This document shows positions 1 to 6,864 of a DNA stretch of 13,752 bases, one piece after another. Position 1 is the stretch's first letter. Each line of letters starts with the position of its first letter. The stretch is from Acidimicrobiaceae bacterium. Lineage in GTDB: Bacteria; Actinomycetota; Acidimicrobiia; Acidimicrobiales; RAAP-2. The stretch spans positions 301 through 14,052 of the forward strand of contig PKZI01000132.1 in NCBI GenBank assembly GCA_003133005.1, given 5' to 3'. The position numbers were made by a program, and so were the translations under genes. Under the pieces are notes generated by a model. The model searched no databases. It saw nothing but the letters and a program-made list of their open reading frames with translations, and had not been told where the DNA came from.

Positions 1-48
1 GTGGGCGGCGGCCAGGGCATGGCCATGATCGTCGAGCGTCTCGACTGA
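1..48 (+). CDS. C-terminal tail of a thiolase (acetyl-CoA C-acetyltransferase family), partial
   Basis: Only the last 15 codons and the TGA stop (46-48) are in the window. The peptide VGGGQGMAMIVERLD matches the end of thiolase signature 3, where the glycine-rich GGGQG loop directly follows the second catalytic cysteine; that cysteine would lie just left of the window. Thiolases join or split acetyl-CoA units in fatty acid breakdown or acetoacetyl-CoA formation. Too little is present to choose between degradative and biosynthetic types. The gene converges on the Trm112-like gene with a 10-bp gap, and I see no terminator hairpin there. It probably has no functional link with the glycan genes. 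Confidence 0.82.
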   Translation: MGGGQGMAMIVERLD

Positions 49-58
49 TCGGATCGTC

Positions 59-289
59 CTAGGGCTTCGTGCCCGTCTGTCGAGCCGAAGGGTCCTTCGT
101 GAACTGCTCGTGTTCCGCGTCGCTCACGGTCCGCGATTCGTCAGGCAGCAAGACCGGAATTGAGTCGCGCACCTCATAGGCGACGCGTCGACGAGGGTTG
201 TACAGCACGTTCTGATCACTCAGGTACAGCAGCGGCTGATGATCGACGGGATCTTCAAGTAGATCCAGGAGAAAGTTCTCCAGTGTCAT
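59..289 (-). CDS. Trm112-like small protein without zinc-binding cysteines
   Basis: This 76-residue protein resembles the Trm112/YcaR small-domain family: LLxxP near residues 10-14, then LYNPRRRVAYEVRDSIPVLL at 29-48, which matches the family's 'Y.IRDGIPVML' end. Classical members bind zinc through CPxC and a second cysteine pair. Here the first pair reads D13-P-V-D16 and the protein contains no cysteine, so it probably binds no zinc; partial cysteine loss is, as I recall, common in actinobacterial relatives. Trm112 proteins in eukaryotes and archaea activate methyltransferases, but the role of the bacterial form beside phosphomannomutase is not established. The ATG overlaps the manB stop as ATGA, and a strong AAAGGAG lies 4 nt upstream. 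The charged tail after residue 50 looks disordered. Confidence 0.78.
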   Translation of the reverse strand: MTLENFLLDLLEDPVDHQPLLYLSDQNVLYNPRRRVAYEVRDSIPVLLPDESRTVSDAEHEQFTKDPSARQTGTKP

Positions 290-1635
290 TGCGCTCCTTT
301 TATCATGTCAAGAACCTCACGTACGCGTTCACGGCACAGTTCGTCACTCGCCGCTTCGACGTTTAGACGCAATAGTGGTTCGGTGTTCGAAGGCCGCACG
401 TTGAACCACCACTCACCGTAGTCCGCGCTAAGACCATCGAGATCATCGACCTTTACGCCAGTCTCTTGCAGCATTTTCGTCATTACCGTCACCGTGGCGT
501 GAGGGTCATCGACCACCGAATTGATTTCGCCCGACGCGACGTAGCGTGCGAGAGGTGCGACGAGTTCTGAGAGCGGCCGCCGCGAGGTACTCATGAGCTC
601 GAGCACGATCAGAGCGGTGATGATGCCCGAATCCGCTCGGTAGTTGTCGCGAAAATAGTAATGACCGGAGTGTTCGCCCCCGAAGACCGCGTTCGTCTCG
701 GCCATGACTTGTTTGATGAAACTATGGCCCACCCTCGTGCGCACCGGCACGCCACCGTTTTCGAGAATGACTTCGGGCACGGCCTTAGAACAGATCAGGT
801 TGTAGAGAATCGTTGCTCCAGGATTCTTCTGTAACACCGACTGGGCGACGAGCGCCGTCGTGAGCGATCCGTTGACGGGCTCGCCGCGCTCGTCGACTAA
901 AAAGACGCGGTCCGCGTCGCCATCAAAGGCGAGTCCAACGTCGGCGTCACTCTCGCGCATTCGTTGTTGAAGGTCGACCAAGTTCGCGGGGTTGAGTGGA
1001 TCGGCCGGATGGTTGGGGAACGTGCCGTCGAGCTCTTCGTAGAGAATCTCGACGGAGAACGGCAGTCCCGCAAAGACCTTCGGCACGACGAAACCGCCCA
1101 TACCGTTGGCAGTGTCGGCAATAATCCGCAGTGGCCCAAGAGCGGACAGGTCCACGAACGAATGTACGTGGCGAACCCACTCGTCCATGAGGTCACGGTG
1201 CTCGAGGGGCGCCATCGAACCGTTCGCGGGCTTCACGAGGAATTTCTTGGTCAGATCTTCGATCTCGACTAATCCCGACTCGACGCCCACGGGCTTGGCC
1301 CCGGCAAGACAGAGCTTGATGCCGTTGTAACCGGCGGGGTTGTGTGAGGCCGTGAACATGGCGGCGGGAGCATTGAGGTAGCCCGCCGCGAAGTAGATGA
1401 AGTCCGTCGACGCGAGTCCGAGATCGATCACCGTGGCGCCTGACGACCTTGCACCGTGAGAGAAAGCCTCGCTGAGCGAAGGACCCGAGGGGCGCATGTC
1501 GCGCGCCATGAGAATCACCGGGGCGTTGGTGAATGTCGCGAACGCGGAGCCCACCGCGCGCGCGACGTCCTCGTTGAGTTCGTCCGGATAGGTCCCGCGC
1601 ACGTCATAGGCCTTGAATATCGCGCTCGTTTCCAT
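286..1635 (-). CDS. manB: Phosphomannomutase/phosphoglucomutase (alpha-D-phosphohexomutase)
   Basis: This cytoplasmic enzyme interconverts mannose-6-phosphate and mannose-1-phosphate, the precursor of GDP-mannose; many homologues also act on glucose phosphates. At 449 residues it has the normal family length and all four active-site elements: the phosphoserine loop TASHNP (95-100, Ser97), the metal loop DGDADR (238-243), the sugar-specificity loop GEHSGHYYF (320-328) and the phosphate-binding loop RPSNTEP (414-420). The start METSAIFKAYDVRG is the usual family N-terminus, so ATG 1635 is well supported. It begins 32 nt before the upstream gene ends and has no strong Shine-Dalgarno, so translation is probably coupled. 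Its location beside glycosyltransferases and an RMD-like reductase suggests it supplies GDP-mannose for envelope glycans. Confidence 0.95.
   Translation of the reverse strand: METSAIFKAYDVRGTYPDELNEDVARAVGSAFATFTNAPVILMARDMRPSGPSLSEAFSHGARSSGATVIDLGLASTDFIYFAAGYLNAPAAMFTASHNPAGYNGIKLCLAGAKPVGVESGLVEIEDLTKKFLVKPANGSMAPLEHRDLMDEWVRHVHSFVDLSALGPLRIIADTANGMGGFVVPKVFAGLPFSVEILYEELDGTFPNHPADPLNPANLVDLQQRMRESDADVGLAFDGDADRVFLVDERGEPVNGSLTTALVAQSVLQKNPGATILYNLICSKAVPEVILENGGVPVRTRVGHSFIKQVMAETNAVFGGEHSGHYYFRDNYRADSGIITALIVLELMSTSRRPLSELVAPLARYVASGEINSVVDDPHATVTVMTKMLQETGVKVDDLDGLSADYGEWWFNVRPSNTEPLLRLNVEAASDELCRERVREVLDMIKGAQ
294..300 (-). promoter_or_regulatory. Shine-Dalgarno site of the Trm112-like gene
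   Basis: AAAGGAG (minus strand) lies 4 nt before the ATG at 289 and inside the last manB codons. It is the best ribosome site in the minus-strand operon and supports this start despite the 4-nt overlap with manB. Confidence 0.7.
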
Positions 1636-4027
1636 GTGGTGCCACTCTACCGGGGCGGTTTCGGCGCTTCCTGATCGCGAACCACAGGGTCACGAAACCA
1701 CTCAACACCGCGAGGTCGGTAATGACGTTGCCCCACGCAAGTGCCGGTGTCGACCCATAGCTCAACGTGACGCTCTTTGACGTGGGTACGACGACCATCA
1801 TGTTGGGACTCACACGGTACGGTCCACTCGCGCCCGTTGCGTGCCAACGTGGAAAATACGAGATCTTCACTTCGACGGGCACGCCGACGCGACTGACGTG
1901 AAACGAGAGCGACTGGGTACCAACAACTATCTTCTTCACCTTCACGTTCGCCAGAGGCGCGCTCGCGGCGATGGTCGTGACGCTTGACGCCCTGGGCCAG
2001 TTCGAAGGTCCACTGCTCGCGAGCAATACCTTCCAATCCTTCGGATCGAGCCACCACTTTACGTTGGCGTTCAGCCAATCCACACGACTTTGCAGGTTCG
2101 CCACCACGTTGGGCAACGACGTGAGAGGTTCGACCATTGGACTGTCGTTGATCTTGTAGATGTACCACTTGACCCCTGGTGAGGGCCAGGGCTTGGTCGT
2201 CGCGACGAGCTCGAGCGAGGGATCGCTCGACGCCTCGCTTACCGCGACACTCGAGAAGCAGATGTAGTACTTCACGCCGAGCATCTGGAGATGCTGGACA
2301 CCCTCGGCGACGTCAAGGTCTCCGTAGGGAAGACCGGCCTGCGCGTCGCTCGGTGACGCACTCAACTCGGCTTGATCGAGGAAGTGATATGGCGTCGTCG
2401 CCGAGGACTCGAACAACAAGCCTTCCATTGAGTCAACGCAGTTGTTCGTCCAGTACGGCAGGAGCATCAACGCTTCGGGGGTGCCAAAGCGCTGCTCGGT
2501 CGCGCTGTACTCCCACATCGCTCGTCCGCACCCGTACTGCTTCGCGACGCGCTTGACGGTGTCGATGAGGTCGTGGTACTCGGGCCAGCCACTCTGGGCT
2601 TGGTAGCCCGAGTAGTTCGTATCCGCCCAGACCGCGACTTGGTTGCCTGAGGTGTCGAGGTGTAGTGCGGACGCGGCGGCGGGAATGAGACCCGGCACCG
2701 TGGAGGCGAATCCAAGCACCGCGACGGCGACGGTCACGTTGATGGTTCGACGAAGTTTGCGCTCCTCGTGATCCTCTCGTTCGTTGAAGTACGCGTAGTC
2801 CGCCTCGTCCAAGGGCAGATTCGCGAACGAACTCGTCACGCGACGACCGGATTCGTCAAAAGGATCGGACGGCACCTTCTTCTTGCGACGTGCCCAGCGC
2901 GATAAGGGATACGCCAGCAGCCAACCGGCGAGTAAATGGATCGAGATGAACCAGAAGGGGACCAACCGCTCGTTCCAGATCACACTCTGGGGCTCGAACA
3001 CGTAGCCGACGAGTGAGAGGACGACCAGTGACGCGAGCACCATGCCGAGTCGGTCACGTACGACGAAGGCGACGACGAGACCCACCCCAGCGAGAATGAT
3101 CACCCACTGATCGCCGCCGTGACCGCCGTTTGCCCCGAACCACCCCAACGTCGTAAAGATCTCGCGAAAGGTGCCCACCGGATCATTGACGTAACCCAGC
3201 GAATCCGAGTAGCGCTGGGAGGTGGCAAAGGGAAAGAGCCACCACGCTGAGAGGGCGAGCGAGAGTAGACCCGCGCCGAGTGCGAATCGAAAGGGGCGCG
3301 CGTAGTCCCCTCGAACGGCGATCTCCTCGTGAGGATCACCGATCCCTCGACGAGCGAGGAGTTCGATCACGACGAGCACGAGCACGGCGACGATCGTGAA
3401 TCCCCACGGCAAGATGTGCGCCGCGAGCGTAAGACTAAGACCAATCGCGCAGTACCAGTAACCGCGACCTGTTCGAACGCCGCGCGCGAAGAGTCCGATC
3501 GTCAAGAGACTCAAGGCGAGTGACAGCGAGAAGGCGTACTCCCCCGCCATGGTCGAGAAGAGATTGCCACCGTCGATCGTGAACGAGGCGTCAAAGAGAA
3601 AGGGCAACGTCGCGAGTGCCAACGCGATTGGAATCGGTCGCGGAGCGCGAAAGAGTCGACCCATGGCGTACGCGCAGAACGGCATCAACACTGAACCGAG
3701 GATCGTCGCCAACTTCATCGCGACGGCGAATCCAATCAAGTAACTGGCCCACGTCGCCAGGATGTCGGGCAACACGAAGTAGTACGAATACGCGGGCATC
3801 CCCGCGAACCAACCCGGATACCACGGCGTGAAGTCAAAGAGGTTGCCCTGGGTACGCAAATACGCGGGTAGCGCCAAGTGTGAGCCGGTGTCGCCACCGG
3901 TGATGAGCGTCGAGGAGAAGATGAGGTTGGGGTGCAGCTCCCACACCACGACGAAGACGATGCCGAGCAATATCGTCAGGTCCATCACCCGAAGAGGCGT
4001 CCAGAATCGTGCGATACGACCCAGCAT
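1604..4027 (-). CDS. Large multi-pass membrane protein, 6-pyruvoyl-tetrahydropterin-synthase-related/GT-C-like
   Basis: This is an 807-residue integral membrane protein. A first membrane helix (about 15-37) is followed by an extracytoplasmic loop with GGDTGSHL (44-51, Asp46) and WYPGWFAGMPAYSYYF, typical of the 'PTPS-related membrane protein' family, whose name is misleading. Further hydrophobic helices follow at about 88-125, 130-147, 164-182, 190-225, 245-268, 307-345, 355-375 and 428-450. A long soluble segment (about 455-765) ends with YFPRWHATGASGPYRVSPN (724-742), a motif I associate with GT-C glycosyltransferases, before a last helix (766-785) and a basic tail. The acidic residue in loop 1 suggests a lipid-phosphate-sugar-dependent glycosyltransferase; this is inferred. 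Its ATG shares one base with the CPBP stop (TGATG), and its end overlaps manB by 32 nt. Confidence 0.8.
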   Translation of the reverse strand: MLGRIARFWTPLRVMDLTILLGIVFVVVWELHPNLIFSSTLITGGDTGSHLALPAYLRTQGNLFDFTPWYPGWFAGMPAYSYYFVLPDILATWASYLIGFAVAMKLATILGSVLMPFCAYAMGRLFRAPRPIPIALALATLPFLFDASFTIDGGNLFSTMAGEYAFSLSLALSLLTIGLFARGVRTGRGYWYCAIGLSLTLAAHILPWGFTIVAVLVLVVIELLARRGIGDPHEEIAVRGDYARPFRFALGAGLLSLALSAWWLFPFATSQRYSDSLGYVNDPVGTFREIFTTLGWFGANGGHGGDQWVIILAGVGLVVAFVVRDRLGMVLASLVVLSLVGYVFEPQSVIWNERLVPFWFISIHLLAGWLLAYPLSRWARRKKKVPSDPFDESGRRVTSSFANLPLDEADYAYFNEREDHEERKLRRTINVTVAVAVLGFASTVPGLIPAAASALHLDTSGNQVAVWADTNYSGYQAQSGWPEYHDLIDTVKRVAKQYGCGRAMWEYSATEQRFGTPEALMLLPYWTNNCVDSMEGLLFESSATTPYHFLDQAELSASPSDAQAGLPYGDLDVAEGVQHLQMLGVKYYICFSSVAVSEASSDPSLELVATTKPWPSPGVKWYIYKINDSPMVEPLTSLPNVVANLQSRVDWLNANVKWWLDPKDWKVLLASSGPSNWPRASSVTTIAASAPLANVKVKKIVVGTQSLSFHVSRVGVPVEVKISYFPRWHATGASGPYRVSPNMMVVVPTSKSVTLSYGSTPALAWGNVITDLAVLSGFVTLWFAIRKRRNRPGRVAPHGNERDIQGL

Positions 4028-4713
4028 CAGTGGTTCGCTCGCTGGGCGATGAGTGACGCGAGCGCCACCGCGTTGAAGGACGCGTGCGTGAGAATGCTCG
4101 GGATGAGGCGTTGCGTTCGCTTTACGACGAGAGCGAGGATGACCCCGAGCAGGGCGAGGCCCGCGAACTGCGCGGGCTCACCGTGCGCGAGCCCGAAGAG
4201 GCACGCGCTCACTACGACCGCCACAACTGTTCCACCCCGCGACATCTTCTCCGAGAGACCAATATCGAGTGTGCGAAAGAGAACACCGCGAAAGAACCAT
4301 TCCTCGAAGATCGGCGCGCCAATGGCGGTCAAGATCGCGATGAACACGAACGCACTACCCGTCGCCCCTCCAAAGAGGTGATTGACCGGCTTGTTGAGGT
4401 CCTTCACGTGGAAAGGCAGGTAGAGAAGATCAACGAGCAATTGGGCGCCGATGCCCAACGCCACGAACCCGACGTCGCTCGTGCGAAACGTCCACTGATG
4501 CGCCATGTCCGGTAGCCCACCGCCGGTTCGCGAGAAGCCAATCGCTGCCCCGAAACCAACCCAGAGTCCTACGAGCCCGAGCGCGTTTGACCACCACGGT
4601 GGCGAACTCAACTTGGTAAGCGCCGACAAGCCCCCCGGGAAGTGATCGATCTGCACGCCCACGTCCAGCAAGATCGTCGCAACGACCTCGCCGAGTAGAA
4701 ACCCGCAAGGCAC
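4027..4713 (-). CDS. CPBP (Rce1/Abi-type) intramembrane metalloprotease; N-terminus probably longer through a frameshift
   Basis: This is a multi-pass membrane protein whose conserved motifs match the CPBP family of glutamate/histidine-dependent intramembrane proteases: EEWFFR (137-142), FGLAH (173-177) and HASFN (210-214). These supply the acidic pair and histidines of the active site. From GTG 4713 it has 228 residues and begins inside what looks like the first membrane helix. The other upstream frame offers a natural N-terminus, MNFKNRPKISAILIGCLAGF from GTG 4757 (or GTG 4775). It joins LLGEVVATILL at the heptamer GGGTTTC (4704-4698), giving about 243 residues. The 3' end shares one base with the next gene (TGATG), so this is the first gene of the ManB operon. 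The substrate is unknown; bacterial relatives include bacteriocin-immunity proteins and protein-processing enzymes. ftsH is divergent. Confidence 0.88.
   Translation of the reverse strand: MPCGFLLGEVVATILLDVGVQIDHFPGGLSALTKLSSPPWWSNALGLVGLWVGFGAAIGFSRTGGGLPDMAHQWTFRTSDVGFVALGIGAQLLVDLLYLPFHVKDLNKPVNHLFGGATGSAFVFIAILTAIGAPIFEEWFFRGVLFRTLDIGLSEKMSRGGTVVAVVVSACLFGLAHGEPAQFAGLALLGVILALVVKRTQRLIPSILTHASFNAVALASLIAQRANH
4698..4704 (-). other. Slippery heptamer GGGTTTC at a likely frame junction in the CPBP gene
   Basis: On the minus strand the sequence reads G GGT TTC in the upstream frame, fitting the X XXY YYZ pattern of -1 slippery sites. A -1 slip turns ILIGCLAGF into ILIGCLAGF-LLGEVVATILL, a continuous membrane helix in the protease frame. 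Without the slip, the upstream frame continues into an arginine-, cysteine- and tryptophan-rich tail and stops near 4608. A small possible stem (GTCG-TTG-CGAC, 4686-4676) follows 11 nt later; it is weak. A base missing from the assembly would give the same picture. Confidence 0.4.
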
Positions 4714-4783
4714 CCGATGAGAATGGCGCTGATCTTTGGGCGATTCTTAAAATTCACCGTAAACGAAGAACTCACTAGGCCCA

Positions 4784-4789
4784 ACGCTA
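4784..4789 (-). promoter_or_regulatory. Candidate -10 element for the CPBP/manB operon
   Basis: TAGCGT (minus strand) fits TAnnnT and ends 8 nt before GTG 4775, so transcription could start at or very near that codon (leaderless). No clear -35 hexamer is seen. The support is only positional, but the site lies in the relatively AT-rich divergent gap where a promoter is expected. Confidence 0.25.
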
Positions 4790-4841
4790 ACAAGTGCCGA
4801 CTTATGCACAGGGCCCAAGTCACCGTGTTGCTCTCGGCCCC

Positions 4842-4847
4842 TAGATT
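4842..4847 (+). promoter_or_regulatory. Candidate -10 element for a leaderless ftsH transcript
   Basis: TAGATT fits the actinobacterial TAnnnT hexamer and ends 7 nt before GTG 4855, the spacing expected when transcription starts on the start codon. No good -35 lies 16-18 nt upstream; TTGCTC at 4828-4833 is too close. The GAGGG just before the GTG leaves only 1 nt of spacing and is unlikely to act as a Shine-Dalgarno. The divergent intergenic gap (about 4776-4854) holds little else. Confidence 0.4.
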
Positions 4848-4854
4848 AGAGGGC

Positions 4855-6864
4855 GTGAGTACACCACCCAACGAACGTCCCGGCTACAAGAAGTACGTGC
4901 CAGGCGGCGAGCAGCCCATGGCGCCCGAAGCTCGTCGGCGCATCATCACTATCGCGCTCGTGGCATTCATCCTGGGCATACTCATCATCCCCTCCCTTTT
5001 CTCCAATAAAGCAGTGAAGACCATCTCGTATTCGACGCTGATCAAAGACGCCCGACACGACGGCGTCATTTCGGCGAGCATCAACAACAACAACGGCGTC
5101 ATCACTGGTCAATTGACGAACGGCACGAACTACACCACGAATGGTCCGATTCCCGCGCTCACTGACGAGGTCAACACGCTTCGCACTAATAGCGTCAATG
5201 TCACCTTCGCCAATTCGTCGAGTTTTCTGTCCGAATTCCTGCCGTACATCATCTGGATTCTGATCTTCGTTGGATTCTTCGTGTTCGCGAGTCGCCAGGC
5301 GCGCGGACAAATGAACGGGATGATGTCGGTCGGTCGGTCCAAAGCCAAGCAATTCAATCTCGATCGTCCAACGACGACCTTCGCGGACGTGGCGGGCTAC
5401 TTCGGCGTGAAACAGGAAATCAGTGAAGTCGTTGAGTTCCTTAAGACGCCCGGACGCTACAAAGAGATCGGCGCGCTCATTCCAAAGGGAATTCTTCTCG
5501 TAGGACCCCCGGGCACCGGAAAGACGATGCTCGCGCGTGCGGTCGCGGGAGAAGCGGGTGTGCCCTTCTTCTCGGTGTCGGGTTCTGACTTCATGGAGAT
5601 GTTCGTGGGTGTGGGCGCGAGTCGCGTTCGCGACCTCTTCGCCACCGCTCGCAAGCAGTCACCCGCCATTGTCTTTATCGACGAGATCGACTCGATTGGT
5701 CGTAAGCGTGGCGCTGGCGTGGGCGGCGGACACGACGAGCGCGAACAGACGCTTAATCAGATGTTGAGCGAAATGGACGGATTCGACCCGGCCGAGGGCG
5801 TCGTCGTCATCGCCGCGACGAACCGTCCTGACGTTTTGGACCCGGCACTCTTGCGTCCAGGTCGCTTCGACCGACAGATCGTCGTACCACTCCCCGATCT
5901 CGATGAACGCCTACCGATTCTCCAAGTGCACTCCAAGGACAAACCCCTGGATCCCACGGTGAACCTGGAAACCGTCGCTCGCGGTACTCCGGGGATGAGC
6001 GGAGCTGACCTCGCGAACCTCGTCAATGAATCAGCGCTGCACGCCGTGCGTCGAAACTCCGTGACCATTGGCATGGAGGACTTCGAGAACGCCCGCGACC
6101 GCGTCCTCATGGGCCAGCAGCGCGACACGATGGTCCTGATGGACGACGAGCGTGAACGCATTGCCTTTCACGAAAGTGGCCACGCACTCCTCGCCTACGT
6201 GCTCGATAAGACGGACCCGCTACACAAAATCACCATCATTCCTCGCGGCATGGCCCTGGGCGTCACGATGACCCTGCCCGAAGAAGATCGCCACATCATG
6301 TCGCGTCAGCACCTCGAGGACTCGTTGTGCATGCGAATGGGTGGACGCGTCGCTGAACTCTTGGTCTACGGTGACCTCTCGACGGGCGCGGCCGATGACC
6401 TGCAGCGAAACACCGAACTCGCTCGACGAATGGTCCGTGAATGGGGCATGTCCAAGGAGATTGGACCAATGGCGTGGGGTTCGAACAATCAGGTATTCCT
6501 CGGTGAGGACCTCATGCACACTCGTGACTACTCCGATCACACCTCACAAATCATTGACGACGAAGTCGAGAGGATTCTGCGCGAACAAGAGTCTCGCGCG
6601 ATCGAGGTCCTCACCCTTCATCGACGCGGACTCGAGTCACTGACGCGATCGCTACTCGAAAACGAGACGATCGACGGTGAGACCGCAGCCCAGCTCATCG
6701 ACGAGGCGCACGGCGAACCGGTGCACGCGCCGGGCAAGAAGACCGTGAGTTCGTTAAGTGGCGTGGGCAAGACGCCCCCCTCGCCGAGCGACAACCCCGC
6801 GCCACTCGTACCTCCGGTGCCCGCGGCGCCGGCGTGGAAGCCGCCAACGCTACCCGCCGTCTAA
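4855..6864 (+). CDS. ftsH: ATP-dependent zinc metalloprotease FtsH
   Basis: FtsH is a membrane-anchored hexameric AAA+ protease that unfolds and degrades damaged or regulatory proteins. Counting from GTG 4855 (669 residues): membrane helix 1 at 30-49, an Asn/Thr-rich outer domain (about 50-127), helix 2 at 128-146, the AAA module with Walker A GPPGTGKT (217-224), pore motif FVG (250-252), Walker B IVFIDEID (272-279) and second region of homology ending RPGRFDR (334-340), then the zinc site HESGH (439-443) with probable third ligand Asp515. All catalytic residues are intact. A Pro-rich tail (about 640-669) follows the protease domain. The open frame extends back to 4717, but GTG 4855 gives a normal N-terminus and lies 7 nt after TAGATT. 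The gene stands alone between two minus-strand operons, is divergent from the CPBP protease and overlaps the DUF5719-like gene tail to tail by 15 bp. Confidence 0.97.
   Translation: MSTPPNERPGYKKYVPGGEQPMAPEARRRIITIALVAFILGILIIPSLFSNKAVKTISYSTLIKDARHDGVISASINNNNGVITGQLTNGTNYTTNGPIPALTDEVNTLRTNSVNVTFANSSSFLSEFLPYIIWILIFVGFFVFASRQARGQMNGMMSVGRSKAKQFNLDRPTTTFADVAGYFGVKQEISEVVEFLKTPGRYKEIGALIPKGILLVGPPGTGKTMLARAVAGEAGVPFFSVSGSDFMEMFVGVGASRVRDLFATARKQSPAIVFIDEIDSIGRKRGAGVGGGHDEREQTLNQMLSEMDGFDPAEGVVVIAATNRPDVLDPALLRPGRFDRQIVVPLPDLDERLPILQVHSKDKPLDPTVNLETVARGTPGMSGADLANLVNESALHAVRRNSVTIGMEDFENARDRVLMGQQRDTMVLMDDERERIAFHESGHALLAYVLDKTDPLHKITIIPRGMALGVTMTLPEEDRHIMSRQHLEDSLCMRMGGRVAELLVYGDLSTGAADDLQRNTELARRMVREWGMSKEIGPMAWGSNNQVFLGEDLMHTRDYSDHTSQIIDDEVERILREQESRAIEVLTLHRRGLESLTRSLLENETIDGETAAQLIDEAHGEPVHAPGKKTVSSLSGVGKTPPSPSDNPAPLVPPVPAAPAWKPPTLPAV

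Noticed and set aside
49..58. Bidirectional terminator between the thiolase and Trm112-like genes
   Set aside because: The gap is 10 bp and no inverted repeat was found around it.
4717..4854. N-terminal extension of ftsH to ATG 4717
   Set aside because: The extra 46 residues do not look like an FtsH N-terminus and cover the divergent promoter region and the likely CPBP N-terminus on the other strand.
4846..5352. A 168-codon minus-strand open frame opposite the ftsH start
   Set aside because: It is highly charged, without motifs, and antisense to the conserved FtsH N-terminus.
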